From Candidatus Gastranaerophilales bacterium (GTDB lineage: Bacteria; Cyanobacteriota; Vampirovibrionia; Gastranaerophilales; Gastranaerophilaceae): a stretch of DNA of 64,000 bases. Numbering within the stretch: position 1 is the stretch's first letter; each line of letters begins with the position of its first letter. The notes below the pieces were generated by a model that was given only the letters and a program-made list of their open reading frames with translations, made no database searches and was not told the DNA's origin. Of this stretch, positions 26,970 through 35,909 are shown one piece after another. The stretch spans positions 45,589 to 109,588 of the forward strand of contig CAAGHI010000032.1 in the NCBI GenBank assembly GCA_900769645.1. The letters run 5' to 3'. Both the position numbers and the translations under genes were made by a program.

Positions 26970-28757
26970 ATGGGTAAAAAACAGATTAAAATAATGGACA
27001 CATCTTTTAGAGATGGTTTTCAATCGGTTTATGGGGCTAGAGTTTTTGTTGACGATTTTCTACCGGCTTTAAAAGCAGCAGTTGATGCAGGAATTCGTCA
27101 TTTTGAAGTTGCAGGCGGTGCTCGCTTTCAAGCTCCGATTTTTTATTGCAGAGAAAATGCTTTTGAAACAATGGACAAAATCAGAGCTGCAGTCGGTCCT
27201 GATATCACTTTACAAAGTTTGGCAAGAGGTGTAAACGTTGTAGGGCTTGATTCTCAACCTCGCGATATCATTAACTTACACGCAAAAATGTTCAAAAAAC
27301 ATGGTGTTACAACTGTTAGAAACTTTGACGCTTTGAATGATGTAAACAATTTGATATATTCAGGACAACGCATAAAAGACAACGGTCTAAGACACGAAGT
27401 TACAATCACAATGATGGAACTTCCTATCGGTTGTACAGGAGCACACGATGCTGATTTTTATGAAAAAGTTTTGAGAAACATTCTTGATGCAGGAATTCCT
27501 TTTGACAGCCTTGCATACAAAGATGCGTCAGGAACTTCCAACCCAAGAAAAGTTTACGAAACAATCAAGCGTGCAAGAGAAATTCTTGGCGCAGACGCTC
27601 ATATTCGCTTCCACTCACACGAAACAGCAGGAACAGGTTTAGCAGCATACTTGGCAGCACTTGACGGTGGCGCAGATGGAATAGACTTGGCAATGAAACC
27701 TGTTTCAGGCGGAACCGCACAACCTGACATCGTTTCAATGTGGCATGCCGTAAAAGGGACAGACTTTGATTTGGGCTTGGACATCGAAAAAATTCTTGAA
27801 ACAGAAGAAATTTTCAAAGAATGTATGAAAGATTACTTCTTACCACCGGAAGCTTTGGCTGTAAATCCGATGATTATCCAATCTCCACTTCCAGGGGGTG
27901 CTTTAACAGCTAACACACAAATGCTTCGTGACAACAATTTGATGGACAGATATCCGGAAATCGTTGCGGCGATGAAAGAAGTTGTTGAGAAAGGCGGCTT
28001 TGGAACTTCCGTAACTCCGGTTTCTCAATTCTATTTCCAACAAGCATTTAATAATGTTATTCACGGAAATTGGCAAAAGATTGCTGATGGATATGGCAAA
28101 ATGGTTCTCGGATATTTCGGGAAAACTCCATGCGAGCCTGATAGTGAAGTTGTTAAAATTGCATCTGAGCAATTAGGGCTAGAACCGACAACTGAAAAAG
28201 TTGTTGATATCAATGACAGAGATGAGTCAAAAGGGATTGCAGCTGCAACAAAACGACTAGAAGATGCAGGTTTACCTGTTAATGACGAAAATATCTTTAT
28301 TTCAGCAGCTTGTAAAGAAAAAGGAATTTTATTCCTTCAAGGCAAAGGATCTATTGGCGTAAGAAAATGCGAAAAAGCAAACAACGAACCATCAGAAGAC
28401 AACCAAGGAAATGAATTTACAGTAACTGTAAACGGCAAAAAATACGGAATTGCTCTTGACGGCAAAAAAGCAACAGTCAATGGTAAAACTTATAATTTTG
28501 ATGTTAAAAACGGCATTGACTCTACTCAAGGCGGCAGTGGAGATGGTAAACCCGTTAAGGCAGCACTTCCTGGAAACGTTCTCAGAGTTAACGTTTCTGT
28601 CGGTGACAGCGTTGCAGAAGGCGACGTTATTGCAGTTGTAGAAGCAATGAAAATGGAAACAGAAATTAAATCACCGCTTTCAGGAACTGTTACAGAGGTC
28701 GATATTGAAGCAGGCGGAAAAGTAAAAACTGGCGACACATTGGTTGTTATCGCATAA
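26970..28757 (+). CDS. oadA: Oxaloacetate decarboxylase alpha subunit (biotinyl carboxyltransferase)
   Basis: Removes carboxylate from oxaloacetate (or a related 2-oxo acid) onto biotin. 595 aa. DRE-TIM-like carboxyltransferase domain at the N-terminus (MDTSFRDGFQSVYGARV, with GGARF and the metal-binding HSHET), PYC/OADA conserved domain, then a linker and a C-terminal biotinyl domain with EAMKMET (biotin on K561). Compared with OadA the phrase 'LRDGHQS' reads FRDGFQS. Operon birA-oadG-oadA-oadB. Methylmalonyl- or glutaconyl-CoA decarboxylase is excluded by the alpha-domain type; pyruvate carboxylase subunit B is the main alternative. Confidence 0.92.
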   Translation: MGKKQIKIMDTSFRDGFQSVYGARVFVDDFLPALKAAVDAGIRHFEVAGGARFQAPIFYCRENAFETMDKIRAAVGPDITLQSLARGVNVVGLDSQPRDIINLHAKMFKKHGVTTVRNFDALNDVNNLIYSGQRIKDNGLRHEVTITMMELPIGCTGAHDADFYEKVLRNILDAGIPFDSLAYKDASGTSNPRKVYETIKRAREILGADAHIRFHSHETAGTGLAAYLAALDGGADGIDLAMKPVSGGTAQPDIVSMWHAVKGTDFDLGLDIEKILETEEIFKECMKDYFLPPEALAVNPMIIQSPLPGGALTANTQMLRDNNLMDRYPEIVAAMKEVVEKGGFGTSVTPVSQFYFQQAFNNVIHGNWQKIADGYGKMVLGYFGKTPCEPDSEVVKIASEQLGLEPTTEKVVDINDRDESKGIAAATKRLEDAGLPVNDENIFISAACKEKGILFLQGKGSIGVRKCEKANNEPSEDNQGNEFTVTVNGKKYGIALDGKKATVNGKTYNFDVKNGIDSTQGGSGDGKPVKAALPGNVLRVNVSVGDSVAEGDVIAVVEAMKMETEIKSPLSGTVTEVDIEAGGKVKTGDTLVVIA

Positions 28758-28772
28758 GGTTGGAGGTAGAAA

Positions 28773-29948
28773 ATGAACTTAGTAGACAGTTTATACAAAC
28801 TATGGCAATCAACAGGGATTGCAAACTTTATCCAACCTGTTGATCCAAATATAACAAACGGCTTTGAGCAGTTTTTACACCAATTCGGATCACCAATTAT
28901 GATTTTGGTTTGCTTATTCTTGCTATGGCTCGGAATAAAAAAACAATTTGAACCATTATTGCTTATCCCAATTGCTTTTGGCGGATTGTTGTCAAATATT
29001 CCAGTTGCTGGAATTGCAGAACCAAATGGATTTTTGGGAATTATTTACGAATTCGGTATTCATCAAGGTTTGTTCCCATTGATAATCTTTATGGGAGTTG
29101 GCGCAATGACAGATTTCGGACCGTTAATTGCGAACCCTAAAACCGCATTACTGGGCGGCGCAGCGCAATTCGGGATTTTTGGCGCATTGCTGTTAGCTTT
29201 ATGCGTGTTTGGATTTACGTTACCGCAATCCGGTGCAATCGGGATTATCGGTGGTGCAGATGGTCCGACATCGATTTATGTAACCTCAAAACTTGCTCCA
29301 GAATTATTAGGCGCAATTGCAGTTGCAGCATATTCTTATATGGCTTTAGTCCCAGTAATCCAACCACCTATTATGAAATTTTGCACAACAGAAGAAGAGA
29401 GAAAAATTGAAATGACTCAATTAAGAGAAGTTTCAAAACGTGAAAAGATTGTGTTCCCACTTGTTGTATTGGGACTTTGCATAATATTTTTACCAGATGC
29501 CTGTCCGTTAATAGGAGCTTTAACTTTCGGAAACTTATGCAAGGAATGCGGTGTTGTCGAAAGACTTTCAGACACAATGCAAAATGCCTTAATCAATATT
29601 GTAACAATATTTTTGGGCTTGTCAGTAGGGTCAAAATTGTCCGCAGATCAGTTTTTGACTTTGCAAACTTTGTTCATCTTGATTTTAGGAATTCTTGCAT
29701 TTTCATTTGCAACAGCAGGTGGCGTAATTTTTGCAAAGGTTATGAACTTCTTCTCAAAAACAAAAATCAACCCATTAATCGGAGCTGCCGGTGTTTCTGC
29801 TGTACCAATGGCTGCCAGAGTTGCAAACAAAGTTGGCTTGGAAGCAAATCCAAATAACTACCTATTGATGCACGCAATGGGACCAAACGTTGCCGGTGTA
29901 ATCGGCTCAGCCGTTGCTGCTGGCATTTTGCTTGCACTGTGCAATTAA
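28773..29948 (+). CDS. oadB: Na+-translocating decarboxylase beta subunit
   Basis: Membrane subunit that decarboxylates carboxybiotin and pumps Na+ out. 391 aa with about 10 helices. Signatures: [40 protein letters not shown] (both Na+-site regions), and the C-terminal [26 protein letters not shown]. It ends the operon. A terminator lies at 29978-30004. Confidence 0.95.
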   Translation: MNLVDSLYKLWQSTGIANFIQPVDPNITNGFEQFLHQFGSPIMILVCLFLLWLGIKKQFEPLLLIPIAFGGLLSNIPVAGIAEPNGFLGIIYEFGIHQGLFPLIIFMGVGAMTDFGPLIANPKTALLGGAAQFGIFGALLLALCVFGFTLPQSGAIGIIGGADGPTSIYVTSKLAPELLGAIAVAAYSYMALVPVIQPPIMKFCTTEEERKIEMTQLREVSKREKIVFPLVVLGLCIIFLPDACPLIGALTFGNLCKECGVVERLSDTMQNALINIVTIFLGLSVGSKLSADQFLTLQTLFILILGILAFSFATAGGVIFAKVMNFFSKTKINPLIGAAGVSAVPMAARVANKVGLEANPNNYLLMHAMGPNVAGVIGSAVAAGILLALCN

Positions 29949-29977
29949 TAAACCTATTTAATTTTAACTTTTGTGAA

Positions 29978-30004
29978 AAGCTCGTTTTTTAAACGGGCTT
30001 TTTG
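29978..30004 (+). terminator. Rho-independent terminator of birA-oad operon
   Basis: Ten-bp stem AAGCTCGTTT / AAACGGGCTT (one G-U), 3-nt loop, followed by TTTTT. Confidence 0.85.
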
Positions 30005-30041
30005 CTATAATAAAAACCAAAATAAGCATGAGGAGGATTAT

Positions 30042-30638
30042 ATGAAAAAACTCGCATTACTCGGAAGTAACAAAGGACAAGTTTTAGAAGCAATGAAAAA
30101 ACACTTTGAGGGTAAAGATGTTGAAATAACTTGTATTTCGGACGACGAACGTTCTGATTTTTTTCAAAAAGCCAAAGAATTCAGATTTAACACCAAATTG
30201 TTGCCGTTTGAGATGAATTTTGAATATTTTTCATCACATGACTTTGATTTAATCGCTGTTTGTGACTATAAGTATGAATTGCAAAAAGATGTTATAAAAA
30301 TGGGCAAATTCATAAATATCCACTATTCTTTGCTTCCGTCTTTTCGAGGCAATGACGAGCTTTACAGAAGTTTTAATTCCGGCATAAAAGTTTCCGGCAT
30401 CACAATCCACACACTTGCAGAAGATATTGAAAGCGAAAAAATCATTACTCAATATCCGATTTTAATTGGCAATTTGATGCATTTTGACGAATTTGTAAAC
30501 GGGATTTACGCAATTGAAGACAGTCTTTACCCGATAGTTGTAGAAAAGTTACTTAAAGATGAAGTTTTCGACTTCTCAGACTTATTAAACTCTCACAGTT
30601 GTGGTGGCTCTTGCGGGAGCTGTGGCGGTTGCCATTAA
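30042..30638 (+). CDS. Formyltransferase-like protein with a Cys/Gly-rich C-terminal tail
   Basis: 198 aa from MKKLALLGSNKG at 30042 (GAGGAGG upstream); an earlier start would lie in the terminator. GART/Fmt fold: N92 and H94 in NIHYSLLPSFRGND, H123 and D128 in TIHTLAEDIE. It is short, like PurN, without an Fmt C-domain. The last 14 residues, HSCGGSCGSCGGCH, hold four Cys and two His, likely a metal or cluster site not part of known GART enzymes. The substrate is unknown. It follows the oad operon after a terminator and overlaps the LysM gene by 4 nt (convergent). Confidence 0.78.
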   Translation: MKKLALLGSNKGQVLEAMKKHFEGKDVEITCISDDERSDFFQKAKEFRFNTKLLPFEMNFEYFSSHDFDLIAVCDYKYELQKDVIKMGKFINIHYSLLPSFRGNDELYRSFNSGIKVSGITIHTLAEDIESEKIITQYPILIGNLMHFDEFVNGIYAIEDSLYPIVVEKLLKDEVFDFSDLLNSHSCGGSCGSCGGCH

Positions 30639-31987
30639 TTTGTCGGTTGAACCTGTGCTCCTTTATCGTCAAAATACAAAACCGTATTATCAGAAGTGTG
30701 CAATACGTAATACTTGTTCCCATTTGCGTCAGCTTCTAATGCTGGAAATTGAACAATATTAAAACCACTTTCTGCGCGTTGCAATTTGCCGTTTGCAAAA
30801 TTGTTTCCATTTACATTTTCAGAAACAAATGCCTTATAAAGATCAGTATTTTGCAAAGCTGTCATTGCTAAACCGTATTTTCCATCAGCTTGTGATGGTT
30901 TTGAAGCTTTATCAAAATTATTTCCAAGCATTTTTTTCAAAATATCAGTCGCTACCGTATCTCTTGCTGAGATATTAGCACCCATATTTAACTGAATATC
31001 AAGTCTGCTTGAATTTGATTTGTCATTCAATGTTTGTTGCATAAACATATTAACATTATTTTGATAGAAATTAGGTTTTACAGATTCATCAGATACAACT
31101 TGACCGTTTATGTAATAATTTCCAACATTTAAAGCTTTATCATTATTTCCGTTACGAACCAAATTTTCTGGATTTTCAGAAGCTTTTTGAGAAATTCCAT
31201 TTGAAATTTCAGGCTTTTTAGAAGCGTCCGTAGAGGAATGATTTGACTTAATTACACCATTTTCAAAAGTAACTTGTGTACCCTTATCATCAAAATACAA
31301 AACTTCTTTACTTCCATGCAACGTAAAATATTTTGTACCGTTACTGTCAATTTCAACAGCTGGCAACTGCACTCTATTGCCGCTTTCTCCTCTTGCCAGC
31401 AACTTGTTATTTTCACCGGTAAAATTGTCACCATTTACGTCTTCACTTATAAAAGCTTTATACAAATCTGTATCTTCTAATCTTTTCTGATTTACAATTT
31501 TTTTACTACCATCTTCTCCTTGTTGAATTTCACTATTATTGTCAAGATGATCGCCCAAAACTTTATTCAAAATACTGTAAGGAGTGTCATTGTCTTTTCG
31601 GGTCATTGTTTTGCCAGGTTGAATATCTACAACAACTTTTGTTGCACTATTCCCGTCAGCAACAGTTGTATCCGCTAACTTGCCTAAATCGTTTGCAAAA
31701 AAATTGCTTTTCAAGGGGTTCCCGTTTATTTGTTCAATTTCTTGCCCGCCAAGACTCACAGAACCAATATTCATGTTATCAGGACTATAATCTTCCTTTT
31801 GAACAAACGGCTTATTGTCGGCAATAATTAATTTATGTCCTGCATATATTTTATTTGGATCCTTTATTGATGAATTTAATTTCAAAATAGCATCAATTGT
31901 CGTTTCATTAGCCTTTGCTATTTTAGTCAAATTATCTCCACGCTTAATTTGATAAATAAAATTGTTACCATTTACACCATCAACCAT
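30635..31987 (-). CDS. LysM-domain protein with two internal repeats
   Basis: 450 aa. N-terminal LysM (residues about 10-55, IYQIKRGDNLTKIAKANETT ... IYAGHKLII), which binds peptidoglycan-type glycans. There is no recognisable signal peptide before it (starts MVDGVNGNNF). Two homologous units follow at about 137-239 and 349-447, each containing DTDLYKAFISEDVNGDNF-like and YFDDKG segments. The VNGDNF block also resembles the N-terminal DGVNGNNF, so a short module occurs three times. Possibly exported by a signal-less route, or intracellular. AAAGGG RBS. Confidence 0.8.
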   Translation of the reverse strand: MVDGVNGNNFIYQIKRGDNLTKIAKANETTIDAILKLNSSIKDPNKIYAGHKLIIADNKPFVQKEDYSPDNMNIGSVSLGGQEIEQINGNPLKSNFFANDLGKLADTTVADGNSATKVVVDIQPGKTMTRKDNDTPYSILNKVLGDHLDNNSEIQQGEDGSKKIVNQKRLEDTDLYKAFISEDVNGDNFTGENNKLLARGESGNRVQLPAVEIDSNGTKYFTLHGSKEVLYFDDKGTQVTFENGVIKSNHSSTDASKKPEISNGISQKASENPENLVRNGNNDKALNVGNYYINGQVVSDESVKPNFYQNNVNMFMQQTLNDKSNSSRLDIQLNMGANISARDTVATDILKKMLGNNFDKASKPSQADGKYGLAMTALQNTDLYKAFVSENVNGNNFANGKLQRAESGFNIVQFPALEADANGNKYYVLHTSDNTVLYFDDKGAQVQPTN

Positions 31988-32139
31988 TATTTTTCCCTTT
32001 CTTTTTATTGTATAACGAGCAAAGATAATGAAAACTTTAATAATTATTAAGAAATATAAACATTAAAATAGTTATTTAGGATTAGTGCATTTTATTTGAA
32101 TTTCTAGTATAATTGGGGAAAGAAAAGAAAGAGGGAAAT

Positions 32140-33375
32140 ATGTCTATTGATGATGCATTGGTAATGATTTTAGCAGGTGGCGAAGGTAAAAGACTTTACC
32201 CCTTAACAAAGGATAGAGCAAAGCCGGCCGTACCTTTTGGCGGAAGATACAGAATTATCGATTTTGTGTTGAACAATTTTATTAACTCAGGATTTTTTAA
32301 GATAAAAGTATTAACGCAATACAAATCAGACTCTTTAAACAAGCACATTACACGAGGTTGGGCATTATCACCATTTTTGAACCAGTATGTTGATTTGGCG
32401 CCTGCTCAGATGAGAACCGGTTCAGACTGGTATCGAGGAACTGCCGATGCTATTTATCAAAACGTTTTTCATATCACAGATGAAGACCCTGACTATGTTT
32501 GTATTTTTGGGGGCGACCATATCTACAAAATGGATGTTTCTCAAATGCTTGATTACCACAAAGAAAAAAATGCAGATTTGACAATTTCTGCAATTCCAAT
32601 TCCTATTGAAGAAGCTCATGAATTCGGAATTATAGAAGTTGATGACAACTGGAAATTGATTAACTTTGTCGAAAAACCAAAAGACAAGCCAAAATCAATC
32701 CCTGGAACCCCTAACATGTGCCTTGCATCTATGGGAAACTATATTTTTGACAAGACAAGTCTATTAAAAGCTCTTGAAAAAGATGAAAAAATTGAAAATT
32801 CAAGTCACGACTTTGGCAAAAACGTAATTCCGATGATGCTAGAAGAAGGTAAGCGAATTTATGTATACAATTTCAACGATAACTCATTCCCTGGCATGAC
32901 AGATAGAGAGCGTGGCTATTGGATGGACGTCGGCAGTATTGATGCATATTGGCAAGCTAATATGGACTTGTTGGACTACGATCCGGAATTGAACTTGTAT
33001 TCAAAAGATTGGCCTTTGAGAACTTTCAACTACAACTATCCGCCAGCAAAATTTATCTGGGAAGAAGGCGAAAGAGTTGGTATGGCGACAAACTCAATGG
33101 TTTCAGAAGGTTGTATCGTATCTGGCGCAGGACTTTCAAGATGTATTTTGTCACCAAAAGTTAAGGTAAACAGTTTTTCACAAATTTCTGAAAGCATTTT
33201 GATGGAAAATGTTGAAATCGGACGTCACTCAAAAATCAAAAAAGCAATTATTGATAAAAATGTAGTCGTTCCACCAAACACAAGAATTGGTTTTAACCGA
33301 GAAGAGGACGAAAAACGAGGTTTCCACGTATCTCCGAACGGTGTAACTGTTGTACCAAAGGGGGCAAAATTATAA
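32140..33375 (+). CDS. glgC: Glucose-1-phosphate adenylyltransferase
   Basis: First committed step of glycogen synthesis (G1P + ATP to ADP-glucose). 411 aa from ATG 32140 (AGAGGGAAAT upstream); a TTG 9 codons earlier is in the RBS region. Motifs: ILAGGEGKRLYPLT (nucleotide loop), KPAVPFGGRYRIIDF (activator/substrate), FGGDHIYKMD, EFGIIEVD, and a C-terminal left-handed beta-helix. Cyanobacteria-type length. No other glg genes are adjacent. Confidence 0.97.
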   Translation: MSIDDALVMILAGGEGKRLYPLTKDRAKPAVPFGGRYRIIDFVLNNFINSGFFKIKVLTQYKSDSLNKHITRGWALSPFLNQYVDLAPAQMRTGSDWYRGTADAIYQNVFHITDEDPDYVCIFGGDHIYKMDVSQMLDYHKEKNADLTISAIPIPIEEAHEFGIIEVDDNWKLINFVEKPKDKPKSIPGTPNMCLASMGNYIFDKTSLLKALEKDEKIENSSHDFGKNVIPMMLEEGKRIYVYNFNDNSFPGMTDRERGYWMDVGSIDAYWQANMDLLDYDPELNLYSKDWPLRTFNYNYPPAKFIWEEGERVGMATNSMVSEGCIVSGAGLSRCILSPKVKVNSFSQISESILMENVEIGRHSKIKKAIIDKNVVVPPNTRIGFNREEDEKRGFHVSPNGVTVVPKGAKL

Positions 33376-33474
33376 GCTACAAATTGATAGGGAAAATGTT
33401 TTCAAAAAGCTTAATAAAACTTGATATTATAGCAATTTTTTAGTTTTACAGGTTTTATAGCTTTGGGTGGAAAG

Positions 33475-34047
33475 ATGAAAATTTCTGGTTCAGATACAAC
33501 TGCATATACCCCGTCATATACAGGTTCTTCAAGCATTTTACAGAAAGCGCAACAAAGAGCTTTGGATTTGCTGCCGAATACAACTTGTAAGGAAGGGAAA
33601 CTTACAAATGGCATCAAAAAAGCCGGAGAAAAAATCTCCTCTGCGGAACAGAGGTTGATTTTGGGTGCTTCAGCCTTGATGTCACAGCCTTTTATTGATG
33701 CAAAAAACAAAAATGTTGACGAAAAAACCAGAAAAGTTTCCGTTGCTAGAACTATTGCAAAAATTATTGCCGGAACATTTACAGGTTTCTTTATCAGAAA
33801 AGCCTGTATTAAAGGGATAAAAGAGTTATCTCACATACCTGCCCAAGGTGTTCCAAAATGGAAAACTATTCTTACACCAAATGGCGTAAAAGACAATACG
33901 ACAGAGGCATTTTCACAATATCGAAACGCAATGGGCACAATCGTTGCGCTCGTTGTAATGTTGTTTACAAACTTCTTGATTGATGCGCCATTAACCAAAT
34001 TTTTGACAAATACTTTTGTAAAAAAAGGGGAGGATAGAAAATTATGA
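33475..34047 (+). CDS. Unknown membrane-associated protein, coupled pair member 1
   Basis: 190 aa from ATG 33475 with GGTGGAAAG upstream (a TTG at 33463 is inside the RBS). The N-terminal 30 residues are Ser/Thr/Tyr-rich and signal-less, followed by helices and two hydrophobic stretches (about TIAKIIAGTFTGFFIRKAC, and AMGTIVALVVMLFTNFLIDA). The stop overlaps the next gene by 4 nt, so the two are translated together. Family unknown to me. Confidence 0.75.
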   Translation: MKISGSDTTAYTPSYTGSSSILQKAQQRALDLLPNTTCKEGKLTNGIKKAGEKISSAEQRLILGASALMSQPFIDAKNKNVDEKTRKVSVARTIAKIIAGTFTGFFIRKACIKGIKELSHIPAQGVPKWKTILTPNGVKDNTTEAFSQYRNAMGTIVALVVMLFTNFLIDAPLTKFLTNTFVKKGEDRKL

Positions 34048-34676
34048 AATCCCCTGCAGAACTATTTTCAACATTCAAAACATATATATTCAAAAAATAC
34101 GGTGAAAACCCAGGAACAATGTTAGTTCACACCGGTGCTTTGGGTTGGATTTTGTCCTCTATGGCTCAAGTTAGCGCTGTTGTTGTAAACGATAAAATTT
34201 CACCGGAACAAAAATCTTTCCTTATCCCACAAGAAATTGCCGATGCATTTATCAACATTGTTTCTTTCTATGTAATCACAAGTTCTTTCAAAAACTTAGC
34301 GTCAAAACTTGTTTCAAGCGGAAAAATTTCTACCAAACCTATAAAAAACTTCCTTGAGAAACAAGGCGTTGCTGAAAAAGTTGGAAAATTAAACTTCAAC
34401 ATCGAAAAACTTGAAAACTTCAAAGACATAAAAGGCGAATACAAACCATTCAAAAACGGTGTTGATGTTCTTGCAAGCACAGTCGGCTCAATCATTTCCT
34501 GCAACTATGTCACACCAATTTTGAGAAACAGATTTGCAGCACACGAACAAAAATACGCAATTGCCAAAATGAACAGCAAAAATCCGACACAAGCCCCGGC
34601 AACACAAAGAACTTCTATGGACGCATTTATTAACCACTCTACGACAAGATTTTCGTCTGGTTCATTAAAAATATAA
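34044..34676 (+). CDS. Unknown membrane-associated protein, coupled pair member 2
   Basis: 210 aa, start codon overlapping the previous stop as ATGA. Contains a hydrophobic stretch near residues 25-50 (MLVHTGALGWILSSMAQVSA), another near 70-85 and a third near 155-172 (VDVLASTVGSIISCNYVTP). The C-terminus is Gln/Thr/Ser-rich. Likely partner of the preceding protein. It overlaps the convergent anti-sigma gene by 12 bp. Family unknown. Confidence 0.75.
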   Translation: MKSPAELFSTFKTYIFKKYGENPGTMLVHTGALGWILSSMAQVSAVVVNDKISPEQKSFLIPQEIADAFINIVSFYVITSSFKNLASKLVSSGKISTKPIKNFLEKQGVAEKVGKLNFNIEKLENFKDIKGEYKPFKNGVDVLASTVGSIISCNYVTPILRNRFAAHEQKYAIAKMNSKNPTQAPATQRTSMDAFINHSTTRFSSGSLKI

Positions 34677-35201
34677 AAAGAATATTATTCCACTCAATAT
34701 GCAGAAAATCATTACCAAAAACGCAGCTGTAAGCTGAAAAAATCGTTCTTGGATAAATTGAGTATCGCTTTCTGAACGGATTTTATGAACAATCGTTTTT
34801 GAGTAATCTGTTTTCATATCATTTTTAGTTCGTTCAAATGCGCCATGAAGCATACGCTTAAAAGAATACGTATTTTCTAAATCTTGCCTTGCAAGTGGAT
34901 TTGAGATAACGATTTTCTTAATTTTAATATTATCTTCAAAATCAAGTTCATTATCGATATATGCTGACAAATTTGACTTAAAATCTTCGTACTGCGAAGT
35001 ATTGTAATTAGTTTCAGGCTCCGGTTCAACAACTCCAGAAAACTTATTGACTAAATTTTTCAATTTTGCAAATTTTTCAGAACATTCCGGACAATTTTGT
35101 AAGTGTTCTTCAACATACTTTGCCAATTTGTGGCTCAGCGTGCCTTCTGCATAAAATGTCAAGAGCGCCGTTACTTGTTCACAAGATAGTTGATGTTTCA
35201 T
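34665..35201 (-). CDS. Zinc-finger anti-sigma factor, membrane-bound
   Basis: 178 aa. Zinc-associated anti-sigma motif H33-x3-C37-x2-C40 (HLQNCPEC) with an upstream C7, a soluble middle part, and a C-terminal membrane helix (about 152-177, FFQLTAAFLVMIFCILSGII). It should hold the ECF sigma factor encoded 9 nt upstream at the membrane until a signal arrives. The ordering sigma then anti-sigma is standard. Confidence 0.88.
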   Translation of the reverse strand: MKHQLSCEQVTALLTFYAEGTLSHKLAKYVEEHLQNCPECSEKFAKLKNLVNKFSGVVEPEPETNYNTSQYEDFKSNLSAYIDNELDFEDNIKIKKIVISNPLARQDLENTYSFKRMLHGAFERTKNDMKTDYSKTIVHKIRSESDTQFIQERFFQLTAAFLVMIFCILSGIIFFLYF

Positions 35202-35210
35202 AATTTCTCC

Positions 35211-35804
35211 TTATATATAAGCTTTTAAATCTTCCTGTAATTTCCCTCTGGCACGTGCAATTCTTGATTTTACCGTACCTATGCTCGAATGAGTTGCGGC
35301 TGCAATTTCTTCATAACTCAAACCTTGCAATTCTCTCAAAACGATCACTACTCTAAATTGTTCAGGCAATGCAATAATCGCAGACCTGATTAATTTTTCA
35401 AGTTCTGAGGAGATACATTTTTCATGTGGTTTGCACTTTTTGTCCAAAAGCTGAAATTTTATTGGCGGAGCCTCATCTGTTTCCTCATCAAGCGACACAG
35501 TGTCAGGGCGTCTTTGAGTTTTTCGGAGCTCATCATAAAAAAGATTAGTAACAATTTGGTTAAGCCAACATTTAAATAATTTTGGATTTTTTAGAGAACA
35601 AATATTTTTTGCAACACGCAAAAGAGCCTCTTGGGTTAAATCAGAAACATTTTCATCTTTTTGACTAAGATAGGAAAAACTTGCAAACACATTTTTCTGC
35701 ACTCGACGAATAAGTTCTTCAAGTGCCTTTAAATCGTCCTGCTGAGAGAGAACCACGAGTTCTTCCAACGACATTTTTTTATACTGCAAACGAGTCCCTG
35801 ACAT
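35211..35804 (-). CDS. ECF RNA polymerase sigma factor
   Basis: 197 aa with sigma region 2 (about 28-95, LEELIRRVQKNVFASFSYLS, then VSDLTQEALLRVAKNI and KCWLNQIVTNLFYDELRK) and region 4 (about 135-190, PEQFRVVIVLRELQGLSYEE, then SIGTVKSRIARARGKL). Binds core polymerase and is controlled by the adjacent anti-sigma factor. SD TAAGGAG. Confidence 0.94.
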   Translation of the reverse strand: MSGTRLQYKKMSLEELVVLSQQDDLKALEELIRRVQKNVFASFSYLSQKDENVSDLTQEALLRVAKNICSLKNPKLFKCWLNQIVTNLFYDELRKTQRRPDTVSLDEETDEAPPIKFQLLDKKCKPHEKCISSELEKLIRSAIIALPEQFRVVIVLRELQGLSYEEIAAATHSSIGTVKSRIARARGKLQEDLKAYI

Positions 35805-35909
35805 AGTTTCTCCTTACATATATAGTAAGGAATTTTTGACAGAAAATGCTCATTCTATATAGTATAGCCGACTGTGCATATTATTTTGTGATTTATTGGA
35901 ATAAAATCT

